Below, in pieces: positions 34,851 through 43,170 of a stretch of 64,000 nt of DNA. Location: the NCBI GenBank assembly GCA_944324255.1, contig CALUVM010000003.1, forward strand, positions 84,611 to 148,610, read 5' to 3'. Position 1 is the first letter of the stretch, and the number at the start of each line of letters is the position of its first letter. The stretch comes from Candidatus Gastranaerophilales bacterium. Its GTDB lineage: Bacteria > Cyanobacteriota > Vampirovibrionia > Gastranaerophilales > Gastranaerophilaceae. Made by a program: the position numbers and the translations under genes. The notes under the pieces were generated by a model. That model saw nothing but the letters and a program-made list of their open reading frames with translations. It ran no database searches and was not told the DNA's origin.

Positions 34851-35219
34851 ATGATAAAAAGATTTTTAGTGCTGTTTATAATGTGTATTTCGCTTCCTGT
34901 ATTTGCCGGGACTTTTGAGGACGCTCTAAAATCAAACAATAATGTGTTTTTGTATTTATACACACCTGAATGTAAATACTGTGTGAAGTTTGACCCTGTA
35001 TACCAGAAGCTTGTAAAAAATCATAACGGGGATTGTTCATTTGTGAAAGTTAATGCGAGGACTCCTTACGGGACAGGGCTGCTAAGACGATTCCGTTCTC
35101 CTTATGTACCGTTTGTTGTGGTGGCAAACAGTAAGAAAAATACATTTGTGAATATTAGTGTAGATTGTTTATTGGATTACGTTTGTACAGAACAATCTTT
35201 AAAGCAGATAATAAATTAG
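34851..35219 (+). CDS. Secreted thioredoxin-fold protein
   Basis: A 122-residue protein with a Sec signal peptide (MIKRFLVLFIMCISLPVFAG) followed by a thioredoxin-like domain: FLYLYTPECKYCVKFDP with the redox CxxC (CKYC), and a cis-Pro-like turn SPYVPFVVV. Two more cysteines lie in the C-terminal part. A periplasmic disulfide role is likely. The start is set by the promoter (7 nt to ATG); a GTG 6 nt upstream is in frame but sits inside the start region. It is 15 nt before rfbA. Confidence 0.85.
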   Translation: MIKRFLVLFIMCISLPVFAGTFEDALKSNNNVFLYLYTPECKYCVKFDPVYQKLVKNHNGDCSFVKVNARTPYGTGLLRRFRSPYVPFVVVANSKKNTFVNISVDCLLDYVCTEQSLKQIIN

Positions 35220-35234
35220 CGGAGGTATGGATTT

Positions 35235-36128
35235 ATGAAAGGTATAATTTTAGCAGCAGGAGCAGGAACAAGATTATATCCGGCATCGCAGCCGATTTCT
35301 AAAATTTTACTTCCTATATACGATAAGCCGATGATTTATTATCCGCTTTCAACCCTTATGCTTGCCGGGATTAGGGATATTCTTATTATAACAAATGAAC
35401 TTGATTATGATAATTTTGTAAAACTACTCGGAGATGGCTCACAGTTTGGTGTCCGTTTGAGCTATAAGATACAGTATGTGCAAAGAGGTATTGCGGATGC
35501 ATTTTTGATTGCCGAAGATTTTATTGCGGGAGATGATTCTGCGTTGATACTCGGAGATAATATTTTCCACGGACACGGGTTTTCAACATTAATGAAAGAT
35601 GCAATAAGAAGAAATACCGGTGCTACAGTATTCGGTTATACGGTGAAAGATCCGGAACGATTCGGAGTTGTTGAATTTGATTCCAATAAGAAAGCAATTT
35701 CTCTGGAGGAAAAACCTCTTCTTCCGAAGTCTAATTATGCGGTAACCGGACTTTATTTTTATGATAATAAGGTATGTGAATTAGCTAAGTCTTTGCAACC
35801 ATCCCGGAGGGGTGAATTAGAGATAACGGATTTAAACAGATTATACCTTGAAAGAGGGGAATTGAATGTAGAGATTTTGGGCAGAGGGTTTGCCTGGCTT
35901 GATACTGGAACTCATGATTCAATGCTGCAGGCGAGTGTTTTTGTTCAGACAATGGAGTTAAATAAAGGGGTTAAAATTGCCTGTCTTGAAGAGATTGCGT
36001 ATAACCAGGGGTTTATATCCAGAGAAGAACTCTTGAGCAAAATAGAACGCTTTGGCAATAAGAATGAATATTATAATTATGTGAGAAATGTTGTTAACCA
36101 ACCAATGCAAGATTTAGTAGGTGTATAG
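35235..36128 (+). CDS. rfbA: Glucose-1-phosphate thymidylyltransferase
   Basis: RmlA makes dTDP-glucose, the first step to dTDP-L-rhamnose and other deoxysugars. The 297 residues contain [62 protein letters not shown] and [21 protein letters not shown], all conserved in the short tetrameric RmlA class. It is alone here; rmlB, C and D are not in the window. The SD is GGAGG. Confidence 0.95.
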   Translation: MKGIILAAGAGTRLYPASQPISKILLPIYDKPMIYYPLSTLMLAGIRDILIITNELDYDNFVKLLGDGSQFGVRLSYKIQYVQRGIADAFLIAEDFIAGDDSALILGDNIFHGHGFSTLMKDAIRRNTGATVFGYTVKDPERFGVVEFDSNKKAISLEEKPLLPKSNYAVTGLYFYDNKVCELAKSLQPSRRGELEITDLNRLYLERGELNVEILGRGFAWLDTGTHDSMLQASVFVQTMELNKGVKIACLEEIAYNQGFISREELLSKIERFGNKNEYYNYVRNVVNQPMQDLVGV

Positions 36129-36210
36129 TTGTTTTAGTTGACCCTTCACCCTGCTGAAAATTTGCTTTCTTCAAGGTGAGGGAGAAATCTAATCACAGTT
36201 TATAATAACA

Positions 36211-36240
36211 AAACAGCCGGCATGTATGCCGGCTGTTTCA
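36211..36240. terminator. Bidirectional terminator
   Basis: A 13-bp stem AAACAGCCGGCAT / ATGCCGGCTGTTT with a 2-nt centre. On the minus strand it is followed by TTTTGTTATT, so it best serves the 502-residue gene, and it can also stop rfbA transcripts. Confidence 0.88.
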
Positions 36241-36258
36241 TAGGTAATATGTCTTATA

Positions 36259-37767
36259 TTATGCTATTCCTGTATCAGGCTCGGGTTTTTCTTCTTTTTT
36301 CTCAGCCCCTTCTGTTTCTTCTTTCTGTGCGCTGATACCGAATCCTGTGGCAATAGGTGCAGACTCTTCTTCACTGCCGGCAGAGTTTTCCGGTAACGCT
36401 GTATCTTCAGGAACTTCCATTTCATCAGGCATTTGAAGTTCAAGATCTTCAACGTTTGACATCCAGCCGCCATAGTTATCAACTTCTGTTTCGTAGACAT
36501 CGTTAGTGGCTGCATTTAAGTCTTGTGTAACCTTTCTTGCTTCAATTTCTGTTCCGACTTCGCCAGCCCATTTAAATTGTTCGGCTGCCCCAATACCGGA
36601 CATGACTCCGCCAGCTGCAGCCATTGCTGCAAATGCCCAAGCCCATGCTGTGAATAATCCTCCAGACAAAGCAAATTGTCCTGCTTGAAATGCAGCTTTT
36701 GCTCCGGAGATAACATTCAAGCTTTGAGCTGCGCCTTCAACATAGCACATTGTTCTGGTAGTAGTATCAAAACTTTCAGCATAGTCGGTTACCCCCTGGA
36801 CTTCTGCAACTGTTTCCGCTGCATAATCATACCTCTCCTGATATCCGCCCATATCATCATAGATAGTTGAAACAGTGTCACTGGTTTCATCCTGAGTTTC
36901 AACCATTAATTCACCGCTTTCTGTTAAAAGACCCACTATTTCTGTATATAAAGCTTTTTCTTCTTCAGTCAAAGCTTCTCCGGATTCGGCTTTTTCTTTC
37001 AAAGCTGTATATGTTCGCATATACATATCATATTCGGTTTTTTGTTCTTCAATCTGGTTATTAGCTTCTTCATTGTATTCTGCAGCTTCATCCGACAGAG
37101 CCATAACTTCTTCTCCTGCAGCTGCCATATCTTCTTGCGCTGCTGCGGTTGCGGCTTGTGAAGTTGCCATTGTATCTTGAAGCTTATCACAGGCTTCTTT
37201 TTCATCTTTGTTAGGTTTTTTTGCCACATATGCAATGCCTGTTGCCATTGAAAGTGGTGCTGCTATAATCCAACTGCCTTTGACGTTTTTATTAGTAACC
37301 CCCTTTGCCATTGCTTTTGAAGCACCTTTATTGGCTGTTTTCTGACCTATTACTTTGCTCCATCCTTTACCAATAGCTCTTCCCATGCCTTGTGCTACTC
37401 CATCAGTAACACCATTAAGAGCTCCTGATGCAACAATTCCAGTACCTGCTGCCCATGCAGCGTCACCGGTGCCTCTTGCAATCATTCCTCCTTTTTTACC
37501 GTCGAAACCGGTATCTTCTTTGGCTGTATTTTTACCATCTTCATAGGATTTACTAAAATCATCATCAGGTATTTCATAGGCATTTTCATCATTAAGAGCA
37601 TTAGCCTGCCAGTTAGCGAGCTCACTCTTATATGTTTGTTTTATTTCTCCCATTGATTTGGCATCAATTCCCATTGTATTATTACCATAGTAATAATTTT
37701 CCCAACATTTAAATGCATAGCTCTGTGAACCTAATGCTCTTGATAAGTCGAAACTTTCTATTGCCAT
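36259..37767 (-). CDS. Unknown sigma-28-type-regulated protein, paralogue A
   Basis: Unrecognised 502-residue protein, paralogous to the next gene. Shared regions: an N-terminal block with SQSYAFKCWENYYYGNNTM and NAYEIPDDD (about 13-70), a Gly/Ala-rich stretch (about 100-165) ending KGSWIIAAPLSMATGIAY..KPNK, a helical Ala/Glu-rich middle (about 185-330), and a hydrophobic C-terminal block (about 345-425) with MCYVEGAAQSLNVISG and GGVMSGIGAAEQFKWAGEVG. The tail is acidic and Pro-rich. No Sec signal. The layout of hydrophobic segments around a helical middle recalls type III translocators, by analogy only. GGAGG precedes the ATG; a sigma-28-like promoter lies upstream. Confidence 0.8.
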   Translation of the reverse strand: MAIESFDLSRALGSQSYAFKCWENYYYGNNTMGIDAKSMGEIKQTYKSELANWQANALNDENAYEIPDDDFSKSYEDGKNTAKEDTGFDGKKGGMIARGTGDAAWAAGTGIVASGALNGVTDGVAQGMGRAIGKGWSKVIGQKTANKGASKAMAKGVTNKNVKGSWIIAAPLSMATGIAYVAKKPNKDEKEACDKLQDTMATSQAATAAAQEDMAAAGEEVMALSDEAAEYNEEANNQIEEQKTEYDMYMRTYTALKEKAESGEALTEEEKALYTEIVGLLTESGELMVETQDETSDTVSTIYDDMGGYQERYDYAAETVAEVQGVTDYAESFDTTTRTMCYVEGAAQSLNVISGAKAAFQAGQFALSGGLFTAWAWAFAAMAAAGGVMSGIGAAEQFKWAGEVGTEIEARKVTQDLNAATNDVYETEVDNYGGWMSNVEDLELQMPDEMEVPEDTALPENSAGSEEESAPIATGFGISAQKEETEGAEKKEEKPEPDTGIA

Positions 37768-37796
37768 AATGCCTCCAATGATTTTGTTTATTTTAT

Positions 37797-37823
37797 ATAT
37801 CGGTATTTTTTATAAAAACTTTA
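37797..37823 (-). promoter_or_regulatory. Sigma-28 (FliA/SigD)-like promoter, paralogue A
   Basis: TAAAGTTT, 11 nt, ACCGATAT, against the consensus TAAAGTTT-N11-GCCGATAA. A TTGTAACAA element (37839-37847) lies 15 nt upstream of the -35. Confidence 0.75.
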
Positions 37824-37851
37824 GTATTTTAGGTAGATTTGTTACAATTAT

Positions 37852-39468
37852 TTACATAAAAGGATTCTTTTTCTGCTCACCGGTATTTGTTCCGGTAAGA
37901 CTTCCAAATCCGCTATTTTGCAGAAGATTGCTGCTTTGAACAGGAGTTTCATTTTCTTTTTTATCTTTATTTTTGTCATCTTCTCCGGTATTTTCCGCAG
38001 CTGTTATATTAGCTGCGCTATCAGGTTCATAGAATTCAAAATCATCTAGTGCAGTGTTTACATCTTCATTTGCCGTACTAACGGTGTCAATATCTGTTGC
38101 ATAATTACTTAAAGTTGAATCATAAACTGACATTGTTTGGGTGTTTAATTCTTGTATTGATTCTCTAATATCAATAGCTTTACCGATTTCTGCAGCCCAT
38201 TTGAACTGTTCTGCAGCTCCAATTCCTGACATCACGGCACCTGCCGTTCCCATACCAACGCAAGCCCAAGCATAAGCGTTCATACCCATACTTGCGGCAG
38301 CTGCTATACCGGCTTGTACTGCAGCAACTGTACCGGTTACAACGTTAAGAGTTTGTGATGCTCCTTCAACCAGACATAATGTCCTTGTAGCTTTATCAAA
38401 ACCTGCCGCAAAATCTGTTATAGCCTCTACGGTAGCCATTTTACCCGCTTGCTCATCGTATGTATCTTGTTTTGAATCTATATCGCCGGCAGTTTCTTCA
38501 ATCGTTTCTTGTGCAGTTGTTTGCAGGGTTTGAATTTCCAGACCGAGATCTTCCAAATATATCCCTATAGATTCATATTGAGCCTTTTCACTATCTGTTA
38601 ATGATTCTCCGTTTTTAATTCGTTCGGTTATCCCTTGATATTGTAACATCGCTGTTTCATATAAATCTTGTTTCTTTTCTAGTTCGGCGTTAAATTCTTC
38701 ATTAGCTCCCTGCGCAGTTTCAGAAAGATCAACAACCTCATTACCCGTATTAATTAATGTGTTTTGTGCAGAGTTTAAAGCCTGCTGATGCGTGGTAATC
38801 ATATCATTCATCAGCTGATCCAGCGATTCTTTTTCTTTTTTATTTGGTTTTAGTGTGGTATATAATATTCCCAGCGCCATTGAAAGAGGCGCAGAAATCA
38901 TCCACCCGCCTTTTGTTTGACCTGCCATAGATTTAGCACTTGCATTCCCTGCAGCTTCCGTACTTGCTTTAGCTGCTTCTTCTATTGATTTGCCTGCTGC
39001 ATTTTTTAATGCTTCTGCTCCGGCTTTTTCAGCAGCTTTTTTAGCTCCTGCTGCGGCAAGCTTGGTTGTTACTTTACTTCCTAATATAGCACTGTTTAAG
39101 CCGACTCCGGCTGCTCCGGCGATTGCTGTACCGGCATTAAATGTGCTGACGGGGGTTTCTGTCCCAGCATAAATTTTTGAACCTGTTGCAGTTCCGTCAT
39201 GACCGGCTTCTTCTTTGGATTCTTCCAATTGTTCAAGTTTGATGCTGCTCCAATCATCGTCCTCTATTTCATAAGCATTTGTATCTTGTTCTGCCGTTGC
39301 ACGCCAGTTATTAAGTTCATTTTTCCAGGTTTCAGTGAGAGATTGCATGTCTTCTGCCGGTATTCTCATTGTATTTTTTTCATAATTGTAGTTATACCAG
39401 CATTTGTACGCATAAGCTTGCGAACTTTCTGCCCTTTCCAGACTATATGCATTCCCTATAGTATACAT
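37852..39468 (-). CDS. Unknown sigma-28-type-regulated protein, paralogue B
   Basis: A 538-residue tandem paralogue of the preceding entry. It keeps the N-terminal block (SQAYAYKCWYNYNYEKNTM, NAYEIEDDDW), the Ala-rich hydrophobic region (about 115-195) ending KGGWMISAPLSMALGILY..KPNK, the Gln/Glu-rich helical middle, and the C-terminal block LCLVEGASQTLNVVTG with AVMSGIGAAEQFKWAAEIG. The tail is Asn/Ser/Gly-rich (SGFGSLTGTN..NPFM) and differs from paralogue A. No signal peptide and no catalytic motif. GGAG lies 9 nt before the ATG. The conserved blocks in both copies argue for a structural role in one assembly. Confidence 0.8.
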   Translation of the reverse strand: MYTIGNAYSLERAESSQAYAYKCWYNYNYEKNTMRIPAEDMQSLTETWKNELNNWRATAEQDTNAYEIEDDDWSSIKLEQLEESKEEAGHDGTATGSKIYAGTETPVSTFNAGTAIAGAAGVGLNSAILGSKVTTKLAAAGAKKAAEKAGAEALKNAAGKSIEEAAKASTEAAGNASAKSMAGQTKGGWMISAPLSMALGILYTTLKPNKKEKESLDQLMNDMITTHQQALNSAQNTLINTGNEVVDLSETAQGANEEFNAELEKKQDLYETAMLQYQGITERIKNGESLTDSEKAQYESIGIYLEDLGLEIQTLQTTAQETIEETAGDIDSKQDTYDEQAGKMATVEAITDFAAGFDKATRTLCLVEGASQTLNVVTGTVAAVQAGIAAAASMGMNAYAWACVGMGTAGAVMSGIGAAEQFKWAAEIGKAIDIRESIQELNTQTMSVYDSTLSNYATDIDTVSTANEDVNTALDDFEFYEPDSAANITAAENTGEDDKNKDKKENETPVQSSNLLQNSGFGSLTGTNTGEQKKNPFM

Positions 39469-39504
39469 TATTATATTCTCCTTTTTCTTTTCCCTATACC
39501 CCTT

Positions 39505-39531
39505 ATTACGGAAATTTTTTATAAAACTTTA
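39505..39531 (-). promoter_or_regulatory. Sigma-28-like promoter, paralogue B
   Basis: TAAAGTTT, 11 nt, TCCGTAAT. TTGTAACAA (39547-39555) lies exactly 15 nt upstream of the -35, as in paralogue A. Confidence 0.7.
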
Positions 39532-39578
39532 GACTTTTAGAGTAAATTGTTACAAAATTTAATATTTTATGTAAATAT

Positions 39579-39629
39579 TTGTAAATATATTTCTAAAAAT
39601 CCTAAAGATTTATAATTTTATGCCGTAAA
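39579..39629 (+). promoter_or_regulatory. Sigma-28-like promoter of the 184-aa gene
   Basis: TAAAGATT (39603-39610), 11 nt, GCCGTAAA (39622-39629). TTGTAAATA (39579-39587) sits 15 nt upstream of the -35, the same spacing as the TTGTAACAA elements of the divergent paralogues. Confidence 0.75.
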
Positions 39630-39650
39630 CAAAAATATAAGGAGTAAACT

Positions 39651-40205
39651 ATGGCAGAAAATTTTAATGTAGAAAAGAATCCTAATGTACAAACAAATAA
39701 AGACGGACGTACTGTAATTGATGAATCTCAGTATCGAGTTTTTAAATCCAAAGAAAGCGGACCATCTGCTGTCGGAAAAGGCGGAGATCCTTTATATATA
39801 AAAATAAAAGCTTCTTCTGAACAGTTGAATGAACTTCTGGAAGAAACCCAGGCCGTTCAGGATTGGGTTCAGCGTGAAACAAGCAACAATGTTGCAATAA
39901 GCTGTTTAGATAATAATGATTTAAAAGAATTATATTATGAAATGAAAGACGGGTTTGGAGAATATGGCGCAATGTCTTTAATGGGATTTAAAACTCCTCA
40001 GGGGGTAGAAATTCCACGGCTTAAGTTATATGACAAAAACGGCGAAGTTATTGAAGTATTGACCGGTCCGATGGCTATTGATGAGTTAAATAAACGTGCG
40101 CTGGTCTATCGTCAATCCCTTCAGGATTATACAGGAGTCGCTGCCGATTCAAATCAAGAAGGAATGATTCAGGATTATTCAGGGAATCCTGATGACTATG
40201 TATAA
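39651..40205 (+). CDS. Hypothetical protein, sigma-28-like promoter
   Basis: Unrecognised 184-residue acidic soluble protein (MAENFNVEKNPNVQTNKDGR..), divergent from paralogue B and sharing its promoter class. It has a helical centre (about 50-85), a mixed alpha/beta second half with FKTPQGVEIPRLKLYDKNGEVIEV and an Asp/Tyr-rich tail. No signal peptide or membrane span. Being small, acidic and co-regulated with the hydrophobic paralogues, it could be a chaperone or partner for them; that is inference. The SD is AAGGAG. It abuts the convergent ATPase gene with no gap. Confidence 0.7.
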   Translation: MAENFNVEKNPNVQTNKDGRTVIDESQYRVFKSKESGPSAVGKGGDPLYIKIKASSEQLNELLEETQAVQDWVQRETSNNVAISCLDNNDLKELYYEMKDGFGEYGAMSLMGFKTPQGVEIPRLKLYDKNGEVIEVLTGPMAIDELNKRALVYRQSLQDYTGVAADSNQEGMIQDYSGNPDDYV

Positions 40206-43163
40206 TTAAGCTTTTTCTCCTTCTTTTTTCAGAACAATGCCGTTAAGCTTGCAGAATGACATAAAGATGTTAAGATCTTCTTTTATCATTTTTTGTACTG
40301 CCGGTTGTTCCGATACAATAGAAAGATTTTTTGCCTGCTGGAACATTCTGAGAGCTTGTTTTATATAATCATTACGTTTGCTTGATTTTGGAAGGGCAAG
40401 TTCCTGATAAAGTTTCGCATTTTGCAGATAACTTTTAAGGAGTACAAATTCTAATCCAAATTGTTTTGCAATGTATATGGATTTTTCAATATAAACTTTT
40501 GCGGATTCAAAATCCTGTTTTGCAAGATAAATTTCTCCGATTAAACGGTTAAACAATGCTATAAAGTAATAGTTATTAATGTTTGCACCCTGTGCAATAT
40601 CAAGAGCTTTTGTCGCAATATCGAGCGCAAATTGTGTCCCGTTTGTTATAAGCTTAATTTCTGCTATCAAATACCATGAAAGCAGAACTCCTGTGGCAAC
40701 TTTGTTTTTTGCAAAATATGATACTTGTTCTTCAAGTATTTCAAGAGCTTTTTTAGTTTGGTTACTGTCTTTAAGAATTTTTGCAAGCAATGTCTTTAAA
40801 ATGTTTTTAGTAAAATTGTCATTAACATTATTTGCGTATGCGGCAACATTAAACAATTCAGAATATAAAGTGTTATAGTCTTTCTCAAAGAATTTATTTA
40901 AAATATCAATAAAATTCCATCTGGAAACAATAAAACTGTCCATATTGTCGAGAGGATACTCTTTTAGCATATCATCCAGAATTTTTTTAGATATTTTAAA
41001 ATCACCTTTTATAGTATTTGCCAGCGCCAGTAATAAATACCACCGGCATGTAAGTGTTGGTTCTGTAGTTTGATTTTTATCCAGAATTTCATCTATGCTC
41101 TGAATAACCTCAAACATTTTACCGTCGCCCTGAAAAATCAGAGCTTCAGCAAAATCAAAATATATGCTAAGCCATGTATTATACAGATCTGTAATTCTTA
41201 TAACCGGTAAATCTCTGCCTTTTGCCAGAACTTTTTCTATTTCCGGCAGAAGTTCGTTCTCTATCAGGTTAATAAGCTGTCCGTAGTTTCCTAGTCTTAA
41301 TAACGGTGTAACCTGTCTTGATTTTACCAGAACTTTTTCAAATCGCATTTCTTCCGGCAGTTTATTTAAAACGCTATCTGTACACTCAATAGCACCCCAG
41401 TAATTGCCTGATTTCATTGAGCAGGATGCAAGATAACCTAATAATTCGATATGCTCGGTTTCTTCCGTGTCTTCAAGCATCATTATTGCAGTCTGTAAGT
41501 ATTCAAATGCCGCATTATAATCAATAGGTTCAAGAAGTTTTCCTACTCTTGTATAAATGTTCTTTTTAACTTTTTGATAAAATGGATTGGTTTTATTTTC
41601 AATAAGCTTAAGAGCCTGTTTCTGTGTAATGATATACAAACCTATGTCACCGATGTAGCAAGCCTGTTTCATTAAGAGTGTCCAGATTTCAAATGCATGA
41701 TCGTTATTATTCAGTTTTTGGACTATATAGCCAATTAAAGCTATTGATGACTGTTTATAAATGCTAAGAATTTCGTACAGGATATTTAGGATTTCTTCAA
41801 AACAATCATCATTTTTTACATGAGCAACTATAAGTTTCCACATAGTTGAACTCTTGAATTCAAAGGACAAGGTATTTATTTGTGTTATGTATCCTAAATC
41901 AGCAAGCTTCTCTACAATTCTTTCAAATTCTTGAATAGTATTATTATCAAAGTTTTCAAGCATCGCAGGGTAAAACTTTTTCCCTAAAACTGACATTGCC
42001 GTAAGAAGTCTGTATGCATGCAAATCTGTTTGTTTAAGAATATTCAAACGCAAATCAATAATATTTTCAAATGTTTTATAAGACGGCATTTTAAGATTAT
42101 TTCGTCTTACATCATTAAATAGCAGTACTATTTGTTCAACTATTGCGGGATTCCCGTTTGAAATTTTTACAGATTTTTCAATAAACGGTTTATCAAACTT
42201 CATTCCGCTATATTGCCCCAATAAAGTTTCAATTTGTTTTGGCGTAAATGGTGCTATTGTTAAGTCAGTATAATTTTCTGCGGTAAGTCTTGGGGACGGC
42301 AATCTCCCTAATCCCGGCTTCGGTTCGGAAGAAATTAAAATAAATTTACTTCTTTCAAGTACAAGATCTTCTTTAAGAAGCTCTTCGAGAAAGTCATAAG
42401 ACATACCGTCTATATATTCGAAATTATCAATAATAAAAACAACCTTCATCTTTTCAATAATAGTGAGGACAACTTTTTTCATTATTGAAAACATTTTTGC
42501 TTTGTTAAAATAAATATTTTCATATTTATCAAGATTTTCTGGATATAAAAAGTTTAATAAATCCAGTATTTCGTTATTAGAAAGAGTCGGGAAATCCTGC
42601 TTAAAAAATCTTAAAGAATTTTTTTTAAGCTGTAATGTGTCCGGACAAAAGTTGTTAATATTAAAAAAGTTAAGAAATAAATCCTGAAAAAAACCGAATG
42701 GCGAAAGCTGGGTAATTTGTGTGCAAGTCCCGAGCATCCAGATAAGTTTTGCATTTTTTAGTTCATTGATACTGTATCTAAGAACAAGATTTTTGCCAAA
42801 GCCGCTCTCCCCGCCTATTGTAATAATTTTGGCATCAGCATCTTTAATCGCTTCAAGGAGCTTTGTTTTAACTTTCTGCTGTGAACTCATACTGGCGGAG
42901 TATGCCGGTATGTTATTTTGTTTGAACTCATCTTGTTTTTGAAGATTAATTTTGCATTTCCGGCATAACTTTGCATTTGGAAGATTCGCCGCTCCGCATT
43001 CAGGACAAATTTTTATTAATTCTGCTCCGCAGCCAGAACATTCAATTGCAGTAATAGGGTTATAGGTACCGCATGTTTTGCAAATTGACCCGACTTTTGC
43101 TCCGCAAAAGCTGCACTTTAAAGAATTGTCTTCAATTTCCTGTTTGCATTTGGGACATTGCAT
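40206..43163 (-). CDS. Zinc-ribbon / STAND-type ATPase / TPR protein
   Basis: A 985-residue regulator-like protein. The N-terminus has four CxxC-based zinc-ribbon modules (CPKCKQE, CSFCGAK, CKTCGTY.., CPECGAANL, CRKCK; about 1-70). A P-loop ATPase domain follows: IITIGGESGFGKNLVL (Walker A with Asn after the Lys), Walker B MKVVFIIDNFEY, and FILISSEPKPG as a sensor-like strand. The long C-terminal part (about 440-960) is TPR-like helices, for example AFEYLQTAIMMLEDTE and AKVYIEKSIYIAKQFG. The layout is that of AAA_16/STAND signalling ATPases but without a DNA-binding output domain. It is the last gene of a three-gene operon (7-nt gap). Confidence 0.8.
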   Translation of the reverse strand: MQCPKCKQEIEDNSLKCSFCGAKVGSICKTCGTYNPITAIECSGCGAELIKICPECGAANLPNAKLCRKCKINLQKQDEFKQNNIPAYSASMSSQQKVKTKLLEAIKDADAKIITIGGESGFGKNLVLRYSINELKNAKLIWMLGTCTQITQLSPFGFFQDLFLNFFNINNFCPDTLQLKKNSLRFFKQDFPTLSNNEILDLLNFLYPENLDKYENIYFNKAKMFSIMKKVVLTIIEKMKVVFIIDNFEYIDGMSYDFLEELLKEDLVLERSKFILISSEPKPGLGRLPSPRLTAENYTDLTIAPFTPKQIETLLGQYSGMKFDKPFIEKSVKISNGNPAIVEQIVLLFNDVRRNNLKMPSYKTFENIIDLRLNILKQTDLHAYRLLTAMSVLGKKFYPAMLENFDNNTIQEFERIVEKLADLGYITQINTLSFEFKSSTMWKLIVAHVKNDDCFEEILNILYEILSIYKQSSIALIGYIVQKLNNNDHAFEIWTLLMKQACYIGDIGLYIITQKQALKLIENKTNPFYQKVKKNIYTRVGKLLEPIDYNAAFEYLQTAIMMLEDTEETEHIELLGYLASCSMKSGNYWGAIECTDSVLNKLPEEMRFEKVLVKSRQVTPLLRLGNYGQLINLIENELLPEIEKVLAKGRDLPVIRITDLYNTWLSIYFDFAEALIFQGDGKMFEVIQSIDEILDKNQTTEPTLTCRWYLLLALANTIKGDFKISKKILDDMLKEYPLDNMDSFIVSRWNFIDILNKFFEKDYNTLYSELFNVAAYANNVNDNFTKNILKTLLAKILKDSNQTKKALEILEEQVSYFAKNKVATGVLLSWYLIAEIKLITNGTQFALDIATKALDIAQGANINNYYFIALFNRLIGEIYLAKQDFESAKVYIEKSIYIAKQFGLEFVLLKSYLQNAKLYQELALPKSSKRNDYIKQALRMFQQAKNLSIVSEQPAVQKMIKEDLNIFMSFCKLNGIVLKKEGEKA

Positions 43164-43170
43164 TAAACTC

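Noticed and set aside
36130..36180. Inverted repeat CCCTTCACC / GGTGAGGG after rfbA as a mobile-element remnant
   Set aside because: The arms are short and imperfect, and I see no second copy in the window.
36499..37546. Several open frames on both strands inside paralogue A
   Set aside because: They are shadows of a long Ala/Glu-rich coding frame; none has a promoter or SD.
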